Origin: Wolfiporia cocos
Taxonomy: Eukaryota; Basidiomycota; Agaricomycetes; Polyporales; Phaeolaceae
Reading direction: 5' to 3'
Length of the DNA: 64,000 bases
NCBI GenBank assembly: GCA_029448655.1
Contig: JACCLO010000012.1
Span: 2,666,001-2,730,000, forward strand
Under the pieces are notes generated by a model. That model was not told the DNA's origin, made no database searches, and saw nothing but the letters and a program-made list of their open reading frames with translations. Positions 55,101 through 64,000 of this stretch are shown one piece after another. Positions within the stretch are counted from its first letter, which is position 1; each line of letters begins with the position of its first letter. A program made the translations under genes and the position numbers.

Positions 55101-57248
55101 CTGCCAAGAGTCGGAAAATATGACTCCATGATGGTGATTGTCGACCATGGCCTATCCAAGGCCATCTCTCTCACCCCATGCGACAAAACGATCACGAGCG
55201 AAGGGGCCGCAGAAATCTTTCACCGAAAAATCTACTCGCTATATGGCATCCCCCGAAAGATCATTTCAGACAGGGGACCACAGTTTGCGTCAAAACTTTT
55301 CAAGGAATTGTGCAAGCTGCAGGGAACAGAATCGGCGATGAGTACGGCGTACCATCCACAGACCGACGGACAAACAGAAAGAATGAACCAACAAATCGAA
55401 GTATACCTTCGCATTTATTGCATGAACGACCCGTTCCAATGGGTACAACGACTGCCTGACGTCGAATTTGCGCACAACACCAGACGAACCGAAAATCGGC
55501 CAGCGCCACTCGAAATAATCCTAGGATACGTCCCGAGAGGATTCCCAGATTATGACCGAGTAGGAAACGTCCCGGCAGCTATCGACAGGATCAAGAAGAT
55601 CAAAGAGGCGCGAAAAATGGCATTCATCGTGCATGAATTAGCCCAGAAAAGAATGGCAGGGCGGTTCCTCAGAGAACTGCCGAAGCTTGAGAAAGGGGAT
55701 AAGGTCTGGTTAGACGCAAAGAACCTGACTATCCCCTACGAATCTAACAAGCTGGCACCAAAAAGAGAAGGACCCTTCACGATCACAGAAAAGATGGGAC
55801 CCACGACATACCGGCTGCAATTACCAACGAGCTGGAAAGTTCATCCGGTATTCCACGCCGCCTTACTAAAACCGTTCAAGGAAACAAGAGCGCACGGACC
55901 CAATTACTTACGGCCGCCACCTGATGTCATCAAGGGACAGGAAGAATACGAAGTCGAAGCCATCTTGGCTGATAGATGGAAAGGAAAGAAGCATCAATAC
56001 TTCGTCAAATGGAAAGGTTATGCCACGGCCGACAACTCATGGGAAGACGAGGCGAACTTGGAGCACTCCAAGGAACTGATAAAAGGCTACCACAGGACGA
56101 GAGTCAGGACAACCCCGACACTCGAAAATAGGACAGTAATAGTATGTCGACGACTCGCCACCAGCTTCCCCGCCGTACCGCGACCCCCGGCGATGCAGAT
56201 CGTCGAGAAGGCCGACCGCGAGGTACGCCACCAAGAAGGTATTCCCCCCAGCACCTACAGATTAGACACGCCCTCCTCTGGTACAGGGCCGAGGGACCTT
56301 TTGCTGGCCGAGCCGATGGCTGGTCGGCCCTCTTCGACATCGCGCAGGACCTCACCCACATATACAGCTCGTACCAGAACATCACCGAGGACCTCGTCCG
56401 AATGGAGGGGCAGATCAGAGCGCAGAGAGAGGGACTCGAGCTACTCACCGACAGACTTATCGACCGATTGGCCGCCACTACAACGGCCCGACTACGACAC
56501 GCACTCAACGACTTCGAGGATCGCGAGCACGTTACTCCCAGTCGACCCGAATACACACCACGACCCGCCCGCTTTTTCACCCCCGACGAACGACGCCGAG
56601 TTGCAAGGCCGTTTGATTTTATGGAGGGCGATAGAGTATTACTTCCTCTGCCTACCGAGACTCAGAGAGCCCGCCGAACAGGAGTTAGAGACCCGACGCC
56701 ACGTATTTCTGGTATGGGAGGCAACGGGAGACGTGAACCACCTGCACGCCCGACGAGCCCTAGGGCTACCCCAGAACGACAGCGAAGAGCGAATAGCACG
56801 CCGCCTATTCGACGATCTCCGTCGGTGCAGAGCATTACCCGCGAGGAGTTTGAGCGAGGTGCGAGGGAGCACGAACGAGACACCGCCTCCCTACCCACAT
56901 GGGCCGCACGGAACCTCCACCGAGCCGCACACCACTGGAGGTATCAACATAACGAATACCTCCGCGATATCCCTTCCCTACGGGTACCAGCGAGGCCCTC
57001 ACCCGAGCAGCCGTGTCGACAATGTGGCTCCGCTAACCACTGGATCCTCGACTGTCCCGACTATATTTGCAGAACTTGTGGGCTCAATCAACCAGGTCAT
57101 CGACAGAATGAATGCCGCCAACACTTCGTATGGCGAACTCCTACGACCCCGTCCCTCAGCGGGAACGGCGACATCTACAACGAACAGGACGCCGAGGCAC
57201 TCTGAAGAGGGGAACTTGGGAAATTCGTCGAGGCCGACGAATGCCTAG
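52197..57248 (+). CDS. pol: Gypsy-2 pol polyprotein with dUTPase and chromodomain
   Basis: 1,683 residues from the ATG; the frame is open upstream to 52044. Domains in order: aspartic protease (LIDSGAMSNLI, residues 12-22); dUTPase, about 128-265, with AAGYDLYAA, GRSG, the IIDSDYRGDVGAIVFN block, RIAQIIF and RGEKGFGSTD; reverse transcriptase with YMDD at 529-532; RNase H starting [11 protein letters not shown] near 678; and integrase with an HHCC zinc-binding N-terminus near 898-935. Further integrase core motifs are SVDFVTDL, ISDRGPQF and a Glu in the YHPQTDGQTERMNQQIE region. A chromodomain follows at about 1250-1300 (YEVEAILADRWKGKKHQYFV then WKGYATADNSWED). The last ~365 residues overlap ORF3, are Arg/Ser/Thr/Pro-rich and evolve fast, so pol may functionally end soon after the chromodomain. 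Confidence 0.93.
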   Translation: MTLAKPVKCNALIDSGAMSNLIHSRVVEKYKVPTQPLKNPIIVKNVDGTENKDGRIDREATILLRYPKTQKTRKVRFLVGSIGTENMILGYGWLKDENPTIDWKDQTVDVRSILGAEEKKREATIRMDTVEMVVAPEGRIPTRGTQEAAGYDLYAAEETKIPAGGWKLVSTGVKMKIPKGSYGRLTGRSGNTLRHGLVVQAGIIDSDYRGDVGAIVFNYSDKAHRIIPGMRIAQIIFERHLTPDILEVEDLDETERGEKGFGSTDQPEETAQRLYTPEEYEAIRRFAKDNPRIIGTKGETRKKFRTKIQIINAVRKALTKSQEFAQKTPEPERTIEEMVPKHLLDFAKVFSKESAAAFPPSRPWDHAIELKPDFVPKDCKVYALSPKEQQALDEFLKENLAKGFIVPSKSPMASPFFFVPKKDSGLRPCQDYRYLNEGTIKNVYPLPLISELLEKLKGAKIFTKMDLRAGYNNVRIKKGDEWKAAFKTNRGLYEPTVMFFGLCNAPGTFQAMMNEILKEEILEGWVLVYMDDILIFSENEKVHKERERRILQRLVDNHLFVKPEKCAFGVDRVEFLGLVITPGNIQMDPAKLNGIKEWPTPRNLKEVRSFLGFANFYRKFIDHYSTHARPLVDLTKTVTGTGFQWTEKEQKAFEFMKKAFTTAPALGTPDKEKPFILETDASQFATGAVLKQTDETGREQPVGYLSQSLTSTERNYEIYDRELLGIVRALEEWRHLLEGAPHRILIRSDHQNLTYWRSAQRLNRRQARWHLFLSQFDLKLQHVPGRKLVMADTLSRLYHLDESNEDNEGITMIPDELVVHAIQIPIIDRIKNAHDRDESAEQAIRALGGTGEFPARTTADEWQQTDGILLYRGRMYVPKDEGLRRDVISKYHDTIPAGHPGIWGTTVQVKTHFWWPDMGTMIAEYVRGCAICQQMKPDRNPLKPPLQPIPTREDALPFSQCSVDFVTDLPRVGKYDSMMVIVDHGLSKAISLTPCDKTITSEGAAEIFHRKIYSLYGIPRKIISDRGPQFASKLFKELCKLQGTESAMSTAYHPQTDGQTERMNQQIEVYLRIYCMNDPFQWVQRLPDVEFAHNTRRTENRPAPLEIILGYVPRGFPDYDRVGNVPAAIDRIKKIKEARKMAFIVHELAQKRMAGRFLRELPKLEKGDKVWLDAKNLTIPYESNKLAPKREGPFTITEKMGPTTYRLQLPTSWKVHPVFHAALLKPFKETRAHGPNYLRPPPDVIKGQEEYEVEAILADRWKGKKHQYFVKWKGYATADNSWEDEANLEHSKELIKGYHRTRVRTTPTLENRTVIVCRRLATSFPAVPRPPAMQIVEKADREVRHQEGIPPSTYRLDTPSSGTGPRDLLLAEPMAGRPSSTSRRTSPTYTARTRTSPRTSSEWRGRSERRERDSSYSPTDLSTDWPPLQRPDYDTHSTTSRIASTLLPVDPNTHHDPPAFSPPTNDAELQGRLILWRAIEYYFLCLPRLREPAEQELETRRHVFLVWEATGDVNHLHARRALGLPQNDSEERIARRLFDDLRRCRALPARSLSEVRGSTNETPPPYPHGPHGTSTEPHTTGGINITNTSAISLPYGYQRGPHPSSRVDNVAPLTTGSSTVPTIFAELVGSINQVIDRMNAANTSYGELLRPRPSAGTATSTTNRTPRHSEEGNLGNSSRPTNA
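56144..57205 (+). CDS. ORF3 of Gypsy-2: zinc-knuckle protein overlapping pol
   Basis: 353 residues in frame -1 to pol, starting MSTTRHQLPRR just after the chromodomain and ending 43 bp before pol stops. Residues about 40-130 are helical (LLWYRAEGPFAGRADGW, then SYQNITEDLVRMEGQIRAQ). The middle is Pro/Arg-rich. The C-terminus has a CX2CX4HX4C knuckle at 291-304 (CRQCGSANHWILDC) and a CX2CX6HX4C motif at 309-324 (CRTCGLNQPGHRQNEC). Between the two Gypsy copies, changes fall mainly at third positions of this frame, which are second positions of pol codons. That is evidence that ORF3 is the constrained frame. How it is expressed is unknown: own start, frameshift or splicing. A nucleic-acid-binding, second nucleocapsid-like role is inferred from the knuckles. 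Confidence 0.68.
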   Translation: MSTTRHQLPRRTATPGDADRREGRPRGTPPRRYSPQHLQIRHALLWYRAEGPFAGRADGWSALFDIAQDLTHIYSSYQNITEDLVRMEGQIRAQREGLELLTDRLIDRLAATTTARLRHALNDFEDREHVTPSRPEYTPRPARFFTPDERRRVARPFDFMEGDRVLLPLPTETQRARRTGVRDPTPRISGMGGNGRREPPARPTSPRATPERQRRANSTPPIRRSPSVQSITREEFERGAREHERDTASLPTWAARNLHRAAHHWRYQHNEYLRDIPSLRVPARPSPEQPCRQCGSANHWILDCPDYICRTCGLNQPGHRQNECRQHFVWRTPTTPSLSGNGDIYNEQDAEAL

Positions 57249-57256
57249 GGAGGGGC
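57246..57256 (+). promoter_or_regulatory. Polypurine tract of Gypsy-2
   Basis: TAGGGAGGGGC, purine-rich apart from its end bases, lies three bases before the 3' LTR, where plus-strand DNA synthesis would be primed. The same tract occurs in Gypsy-1. Confidence 0.6.
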
Positions 57257-57259
57257 TGA

Positions 57260-57967
57260 TGTTACGATTGTTTTGATTTTTCGAATATCTGCAGAACTCA
57301 CCACTGGTCGAATACGATACAGGGACTTGTTGCGCAACCAACTCCCCTGGCTACTCGTGACTCTACTGGGCGCATCCCCAGTTGTACTAGTCTATAGGGC
57401 GTGTTTCATCGCTGGCAGATCCAACTCTGCCACCGTTTCATGTTCATCGTTTATTAGTTGATAGATGGCGTTCAACCGCCATCATTCCTATCTATCGTCT
57501 CGGATACATCACTACATACTTATCAAACGTTTGGTACTATAGCGTAGATAGTAGCGGTGACATCTGGGACAGACTTGACCCCTGAAAGCTAACGTAGTAT
57601 ATAAACTCGTGTACTTACTGTCGAGGCTCTTCAGCTCGACCTTGTTGTATAAACAAGAAGTCTTATACTCGTTCTCAAACGTAGGAAACTACGCTCAGTA
57701 TTTTTCACTCGAGCAATCGAACGACTAAGTCCTCGAAGTGCACACTGACTTCTCGGACTTAGGCGAGTCTTATATTCTATTCGACTCGCACTTGAACAGA
57801 TTATATCCTCTAACGCGTATTGGATATTAACCGATCTCCTAAGAACTTCGCTTAGGACCCGAAGGCATCTAACGAGTATTTGCCTTGCATACGGCTGTGT
57901 GCCTACGTGCAGAAGAACGATTTATATTCGCAACTCGAATATACGAACGGGTATTCGACCCGTAACA
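57260..57967 (+). repeat. Gypsy-2 3' LTR
   Basis: 708 bp, no difference from the 5' LTR noticed on reading both through. Followed by the CTACT duplication. Confidence 0.9.
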
Positions 57968-58575
57968 CTACTTTTGTACAGAGGCCAATTTGGTCGGCCA
58001 AAAAAAAGTGTATATATATATTAAATAATCGAAAATATATATCTAAATTCATGGTCATGCACGAACACGCACTGCAGCAGTGCACCACAGCAGTGCACTG
58101 CACGCCCGTTGCCAGGGAGTGACAAAATTACACACACTTCACTCACCTCTATGGTGCGCCCCTCAGCCCAGGATCATGAACGAGTGAAAAATCTTGCGCG
58201 TGCACGGCAGAAGGCCTGCAAGAAGAGAAGAAAGTCAAATGAAGCTTCATCGCAGATTGTTGATCTCACCTTTGATGATGACGAGATTGAGGAATGTGAG
58301 TGGACAGGAGGGGTAGATTTTGAGGAAGAGCAGAGTGAGACAGAGACAGAGACTTCAGATGTGGATGAAGACTCAGACCAGGAACTCAAGGAGCTGGGAG
58401 ACAAAGAGGGCCTGCAGCAGGGTGCTGAGGGTGAAGTGAATGTGACCAACCCACCCACACCTTATGAGAAGATCAGCTGCACTGTGACCAAAGCAGAGTG
58501 GAAGAAAGCGGAGACTCAGTGCAGTCTAGGATATAACGGTCGTGCACCACGAACAATGCGATGACACACACCATA

Positions 58576-60432
58576 CAGTCACCGTACCCTGGAACAGCCA
58601 GTCAACCAATGGGTATGATGGGCTTGTACACCGGCAGAGCCGACATCAGCCGACGAATCCCTCGTTGCCTGCACGTCCAGTCAGCCCACCAGATTTTTGT
58701 AGCTGGAACATGGGGTGGGCCGACAGGGGGTCGTGGTGCCCATGTTTCCATGAGCCCCAGTTGGCCCACCAACCAAAAATTTACATACCTGGAACATGGG
58801 GTGGGCCGATGGGGGGTTGCAGTACCCATTGCTGTGAGCCGCAGTCAGCCCACCAATGTACCTGGAACATGGGGTGGGCCAACAGGGGGTCGCGGTGCCC
58901 ATGTTTCCGTGAGCCCCAGTTGACCCACCAGCCAAATTTCCATGTACCTGGAACACTGGGTGGGCCGACAGGGGGTCGTGGTGCCTAAGTTGCTGTGAGC
59001 TCCAGTCGGCCCACCAACCAAGAGTCAATGTACCTGGAACACTGGGTGGGCCAACAGGGGGTCACAGTGCCCATGTTTCCATGAGCCCCAGTCAGCCCAC
59101 CAACCAAAATGCTACATATCTGATGGTAACTTCAGTGTGTTATGAAGATTAGCTGTGACATTACATATTGAATGACACATGGTAAGCATTTGTTTGTATA
59201 GCACAGAATAAAATAGAAGCATTCCTAGTCAATACCCTCACAGTAGGGGTCACGAGATAGGTGCGCATAGCTCGCGGTAAGCTTGCAGTTAGCTCACAAA
59301 AACATCAGTAGCACATGTTAGGGCTTGCAATGGGCACATGACACAACCCTTTCCACAAGCATAATTATAAGCCAGTTGTCAATTTGGATTGCCATGTTGT
59401 GTATGAGATGCCACAAGCCTCACAACACTTATTGAAGGCTTAGTGCTAGTTATGGGCCCTTACTGTGACCCTTACCACAAGACATGTACCATTACTGTGA
59501 CCCTTGCCATGACCCTTACCACAACCCTTACCACGACCAATGGGCGCTTATTCGCGACAAGGGTCGCGAGCATGATTGTAAAACAATTGTCCATTTTGAT
59601 TTCTATGCTATGTACAAGCCACCCTAGGCCTTGCAATGAGCTATAGATGCTTATTGAAAGCTTGGTGCATTCTATGTGCCCTTTACTGTGACTATGACTG
59701 CAAGATATGCATGCTTACCATGATCCTTATTGTGACTCTTACCACAAGCTATGGGACCGTGACCTTCCATTGGCCCACCCCATGTTCCAGGTACATAGAT
59801 TTTTGGTTGGTGAGCCAACTGGGGCTCATGGCAACATGGGCACCATGACCCCCTGTCGGCCCACCCAGTGTTCCAGGTACGTAGACTTTTGGTTGGTGGG
59901 CCAACTGGGGCTCACGAAAACATGGGCACCGCGACCCCCCATCAGCCCACCCCATGTTCCAGGTACATGAACATTTGCTGGGTGGGCTGACCGAGGGTTG
60001 CAGCAACATGGGCACCATGACCCCCCATCGGCCCACCCCATGTTCCAGGTACATAGATTTTTGGTTGGTGGGCTGACTGGGGCTCACAAAAACATGGGCA
60101 CCATGACCCCCTGTCGGCCCACCCAGTGTTCCAGGTACATAGACTTTTGGTTGGTGGGCCGACTGGGGCTCATGGCAACATGGGTACTGTGACCCCCTGT
60201 CGGCCCACCCAGTGTTCCAGGTACATGGAAATTTGGCTGGTGGGCCGACTGGGGCTCACGGAAACATGGGCACCATGACCCCCCATCGGCCCACCCCATG
60301 TTCCAGCTACAAGGATCTGGTGGGCTGACTGGACATGCAGGCAACGAGGGATTCATCAGCCGATGTTGGCTCTACCAGTGTACAAGCCCATCGTACCCAT
60401 TGGTTGACCGGCTGTTCCAGGTACGGTGACTG
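58576..60432. mobile_element. Foldback-like element with repeat-built inverted arms
   Basis: The ends CAGTCACCGTACC and GGTACGGTGACTG open inverted arms of over 500 bp. Apart from the outer ~120 bp, each arm is an array of ~87-bp units carrying CTGGAACATGGGGTGGGCC, GGTCG[TC]GGTGCCCATGTTTC and CAGT[TC]GGCCCACCA: about five units on the left (58690-59110) and seven inverted on the right (59770-60310). A ~650-bp non-repetitive centre has imperfect CCCTTACCACAA repeats. It has no coding capacity. No target duplication was identified. It sits inside the DDE transposase gene. Confidence 0.65.
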
Positions 60433-60784
60433 AATGGGCCCGACAACATGTGAAGGCAGTGCGGGATAAGGCTGAATCAGATGCGGTCATGCGAGAAATG
60501 TAAATCCTGGCTTGGTATTATAACTTGTGCATGGGCATACAGTGACTAATTATATCAGGAAAGGGGTGCAAATGATGCGCACCTTTGTGAGCGGGTCAAA
60601 GGTGCTCCAAGAGAATATGAGGCAGCAGACATCCAACCACTCCCTCTGTGAAGAGAAGTCTGCTGCACCCTCTCTGCCAGCAGTAGCAGCCTCATGCGTG
60701 CATACCCAAAATCGCATCGCCGGTTATGCTTCTGATGTGTTGAGCTCTGAATCAGATGGTGACGAAGGTGGAAACATACCTATG

Positions 60785-61795
60785 TAGTGTTGTGAGGTCC
60801 GGTCTCAAGGACCGCTAAAGACCAAGGACCGGACCAGGACCGGACTGACTAGGACCGATTCAACGGTCCGGTCCAGTCCTGGTCCTGACACGGTCCTGGT
60901 CCCGGTCCTTCTGAGTGGTCAGATTTTGCAGGACCGGTAAGGACTGGTCTGGACCGGTCCTGGACCGGTCCCGGATTTATCGTAGAATAGCACTTATAAT
61001 GTGGTTACTCCAAGGTAGGGAACCATGACTGACCAATATACAATAAAACCAAAGTATTTAAGACCCCCTAGAGTGGGTCTGCATCATGTATATACCACTG
61101 GCTATCAGGGTAAACACATCAGACAGAAGCTGACATGAATAGTAACAACCAAAAACCTTCTAATTTATGATACAATGAAGCACTGCTATTGTCTTGGGCA
61201 ATGCTTGGCACACACAGGTTGTCCTCATATTATCACTAGTTTTGCTGACTGACATGCAGTTGTGTATTCTCCCATCCAGTAGTGTAAACACTCACATATT
61301 ATGGTACACATGCATGGTGCATTCAATATCACCCAGTTATTGGCAGAGCGCTGCTTAGCGGTAGTTATATGCTACTCATTGCGGCACATACAAAAATGCA
61401 ACACATGATCTCATCAGATACAACTTGAGGTGTGCAGTTACTGCAGTCTCATTTCTGTGTGTTGACTTCAGTATACAATTTTACTTTCAGAAATCAAGAA
61501 TCAGTGCACCATAGCCAATTTTTGGGCTGTACTTAGTATGTTCTGGTATATATTGAGTAGTAAGTACACTTTTGTTGCAGTTTCTGACATATAAAACTAT
61601 AGTTAAGTCAATAACCACTTGATCGGTCCTGGACCGGTCCAGACCGGTCCTAGGACCGCTATAGGACCGCGGTCCTACTTGGGACCGGTCTTCAGTCCGG
61701 TCCCTCGTTGCCCATGGCGGTCCGGTCCTGGTCCCGGTCCTCGGTCCTGCCCAAAACATGCAAAAGACCGGACCGGACCGGACCTCACAACACTA
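60785..61795. mobile_element. hAT-type MITE family C, complete copy
   Basis: 1,011 bp, TAGTGTTGTGAGGTCC to GGACCTCACAACACTA, flanked by a perfect 8-bp duplication TACCTATG (60777-60784, 61796-61803). The outer ~180 bp on each side are dense arrays of GGTCC, GGACC and CCGGTC; the centre is AT-rich. Removing it and one duplication restores the transposase frame exactly. Confidence 0.88.
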
Positions 61796-61921
61796 TACCT
61801 ATGGAGGACACCCATACGCCCCCAGCACCTCCACTCCCTGTTCTCCATCCATGTGCTCCGCCCCCACTCAAGCATCATAAGTTAGATCTGCCAGCTCGAC
61901 AAATGCATCAAGCCTCCCAAG

Positions 61922-62562
61922 TAGTGATGTGCAGGGCCCGGCCCGGCCCAAAAGCCCCGGCTTTGGCCTGGCTTTGGATGGCCCACGGCTTTCCAAAGCC
62001 TCAGGCCGGGCCCTCACTGACGGCTCACGGCTTGGCCCGGCCTAGGCTGGGGCCGAGCCGGGGCCTACCACTGCTAGGGTAGTCATCACTATAACTTCAA
62101 AAGTTTGAAGTACATCATTTTCAGCTGTTCCTTGATGAAAAAGAACATTGAGGCCTACAATTTATAGTAGGATTGAGTGTCAAAATAACCTTCCACTGGC
62201 ACAGCGTTCAGTAGCACACCTGCCATATGGGGTATCGTATAGGCGCCCAACGGTGCGCGGGAGGCTTCAACGTTAAGGATTTGACTTATGGGCCTTTTCT
62301 TTGGTTTGAAATAAACAATACAGAGGCACTACATTGGAGTTGAGCATATTGCTATCATGTACAATCTTATATTGTAATTGCTGGACATTGTATCCATTAG
62401 AGCCACCAGGCCGGGGCTCAACGGCTCGGCCTGGCTCGGCCTGAGACACAAGCCGGGCCCTGGGCTGTCTCAAGCCGTTGTGTAAAGCCCGGCTTGGCCC
62501 GGCCCAAGTAGGGCCCGGCCCGGCTTGGCTCATGGCCCAAAGCCGGGCCTGGCACATCACTA
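61922..62562. mobile_element. hAT-type MITE family B, complete copy
   Basis: 641 bp, TAGTGATGTGCAGGGC to CTGGCACATCACTA, flanked by CTCCCAAG (61914-61921, 62563-62570). Related to family A by its ends and GGCCCGGC-rich arms, but with a different centre. Removing it and one duplication restores the transposase frame. Confidence 0.88.
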
Positions 62563-64000
62563 CTCCCAAGAGAAGAAATGGAAGCAACTCACCATGGCCT
62601 TGACTGCCATCGAAATGCTTGTGCGGTCCAAACGCACTGTATTCCATTCTGGGAATACCGGTCTTGAAGCAAATCGTGCCCGAACCATTTCCAGCTGCCT
62701 GAAAATGGTTGTTAGGAATCACCGCAGGCTGATCATTGCATCGGAGATCACAGCAGAGGCCCACGGTTTTGCGTGGTGGTGGGGAGGGCGAATGGTCCGT
62801 TCATGGGTGCAAGAATGGATCCGGAGCCGGACACTGCCAACATCTGACATTGGGAAGCATGTCAAGGTCTTCTCACTACTGAACGACCCATCTATTTGTG
62901 CAGAGATGCGCTCATTCATGTGGTTGAAGAAGTGGTCCATAAATCCACAGAAACTTGCCGACTTCAGCAAGGGAAAACTACTCCCTGATGCCGCTGCTCA
63001 GTACCTGCAACATGTCATTCACAAAGAGATCCCAACAGGGCTGAAGTGATACCTTGATATCAAGTTGTTCCCCCACATCCATCTCAAGCCAGCAAGGGGC
63101 ATCTCCCTTCGCACTGCACGTCGCTGGCTCCATCGTGAGGGGTTCCGCTACATCTTGCATAGGAAGGCACTATATTTTGATGGCCACGAACATCCTAATG
63201 TCGTGCAGTACTGACAGGATGTATTCCTGCCTGCCATGGCCAAATTTCACGAGCAAGCAGTGGAATATGTTGTTGGCAGTGTCAACGAAGAAGTCATGAA
63301 GACCACATCCAATTATGTCGAGTGTTGGCTTGTCGTCTGCTTTCATGATGAAATGACAGCCCAGGCATATGATTCAAAAGCAAAGAGCTGGGTATACTTG
63401 GATGAACATCGTCTCAAGAAGAAGGGACAGGGCCGCAGAATCCATCAGAGTGATGTGATCTGCTCGACAGTTGGGTGGCTGAAGGATGCAAGCCAGACAC
63501 TTGAATATGGCAAGAATTACGATTGATACTGGAATGGTGAATTGTTCGTAAAGCAGGTATGTCAATCTCATAATTCATGTATTGTCTGAGTTAATAGCCC
63601 ATACAGCTCAAGGAAAAAATAATTCCGACATTTGAACATGAGCATGGATCCGGACATCGTATGCTCCTTATTGTCGACAACTCTCAGGGGCATTCTGCTT
63701 ATGCTCTGAATGCACTCCTTGTATCACGCATGAATCTCCGCCCGGGTGGCAAACAGGCTCGGATGCGGAATGGTTGGTTCGTGCAAAATGGGCAGAAGGT
63801 TATCCAGTCGATGATATTCCCACCCGATCACCCTGAGTACCCTAACTTGCCAAAAGGTATGAAACAGGTATTAACAGAGCGAGGTTTATGGCCTGCAGAT
63901 GGGCTTCGCATGCAATGCCCTGACACATGCAGCCCAGACACACCATTCTGCTGTGTGAAGCATGTGTTGGAGCTTCAGCCTGACTTTCAGGAACAGCGGT

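Larger units (their letters stand above)
49506..57967 (+). mobile_element. Gypsy-2: intact chromodomain LTR retrotransposon
   Basis: An 8,462-bp element with a perfect CTACT target duplication (49501-49505, 57968-57972). The 708-bp LTRs at both ends appear identical on reading through, so insertion is very recent. It has gag, an uninterrupted 1683-codon pol and the overlapping ORF3. The integrase-linked chromodomain places it among chromoviruses, whose chromodomain is thought to direct integration to marked chromatin. It is potentially active. Confidence 0.93.
58151..64000 (+). pseudogene. DDE transposase gene of a basidiomycete DNA transposon, broken and cut by window edge
   Basis: Coding pieces line up across three insertions. 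An N-terminal exon starts MVRPSAQDHERVKNLARARQ (58151-58565), with a Lys/Arg-rich then acidic region. A short piece right of the foldback element runs into an intron at about 60501-60558. The QMMRTFVSGSKVLQENM exon follows, with MITE C inside codons for GNIPM, then MITE B inside codons for ASQE, then a helical DNA-binding-like region. The catalytic part has CWLVVCFHDEMTAQAYDSK, an intron at 63557-63606, and LLIVDNSQGHSAYAL, presumably the first two acidic residues; the third lies beyond the edge. In-frame TGA codons at 63047, 63212 and 63524 break the frame. I recognise it as an IS630/Tc1-mariner-like DDE family common in Agaricomycetes; the family call is moderate. Confidence 0.7.

Noticed and set aside
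56104..56580. Minus-strand frames over the pol/ORF3 overlap
   Set aside because: No motifs and less conserved between copies than ORF3; explained as shadows.
58690..60310. Regular ~87-bp repeats as a CRISPR-like array
   Set aside because: The genome is eukaryotic, there are no unique spacers, and the units form inverted arms of a foldback-like element.

Overview
This window looks like nuclear DNA of a filamentous basidiomycete, most likely an Agaricomycete. The evidence is: many 46-65 nt GT-AG introns, a KDZ-class DNA transposon, chromodomain Gypsy elements with an embedded dUTPase, an intron-bearing tRNA-Ala, and an RPC40/POLR1C orthologue with seven introns. The region is strongly transposon-rich. 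Ordinary host genes occupy only a few kilobases.

Layout. 25-10347 is a complete KDZ-type transposon of 10.3 kb. It has 1,620-bp terminal inverted repeats and an 8-bp target duplication. It carries three minus-strand genes: a KDZ transposase broken by two in-frame TGA codons, a protein with an RNase H1 N-terminal-like (cauli_VI) domain, and an HMG-box-like protein. 10.4-12.1 kb is a dispersed repeat that has captured a fragment of a RING-type gene with its introns. 14.1-14.5 kb holds a small secreted protein made of 17-residue repeats. 16.0-17.7 kb is RPC40. 18.4-27 kb is mostly degenerate DNA with two solo LTRs, a hAT-like MITE and a membrane-protein remnant. 27.1 kb is tRNA-Ala(AGC). 27.3-29.4 kb is a GC-rich FAD-dependent monooxygenase. 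30.4-31.1 kb is a kinase pseudogene.

33.0-64 kb is an accumulation of mobile elements. Gypsy-1 (33318-42579) is a dead chromovirus. It contains a frame-breaking deletion, a solo LTR inserted into reverse transcriptase/RNase H, and a nonsense codon. Its two flanks are halves of different MITEs. Gypsy-2 (49506-57967) is an intact, apparently very young copy. It has LTRs identical by eye, a CTACT target duplication, gag, and a 1683-codon pol with protease, dUTPase, RT, RNase H, integrase and chromodomain. From 58.1 kb to the right edge lies the broken gene of a DDE transposase, interrupted by a foldback-like element and two hAT-type MITEs.

The most unusual signal is a 353-codon frame (ORF3) overlapping the 3' end of pol in both Gypsy copies. 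It encodes two zinc-knuckle-like motifs. Between the two copies its amino acids are much better conserved than those of the pol frame read from the same DNA (19 against 45 differences by hand count). Both Gypsy copies also carry a primer-binding site complementary to the predicted start of their own transcript, which is the Tf1/sushi self-priming arrangement. All splice models and counts here were made by hand and are predictions.
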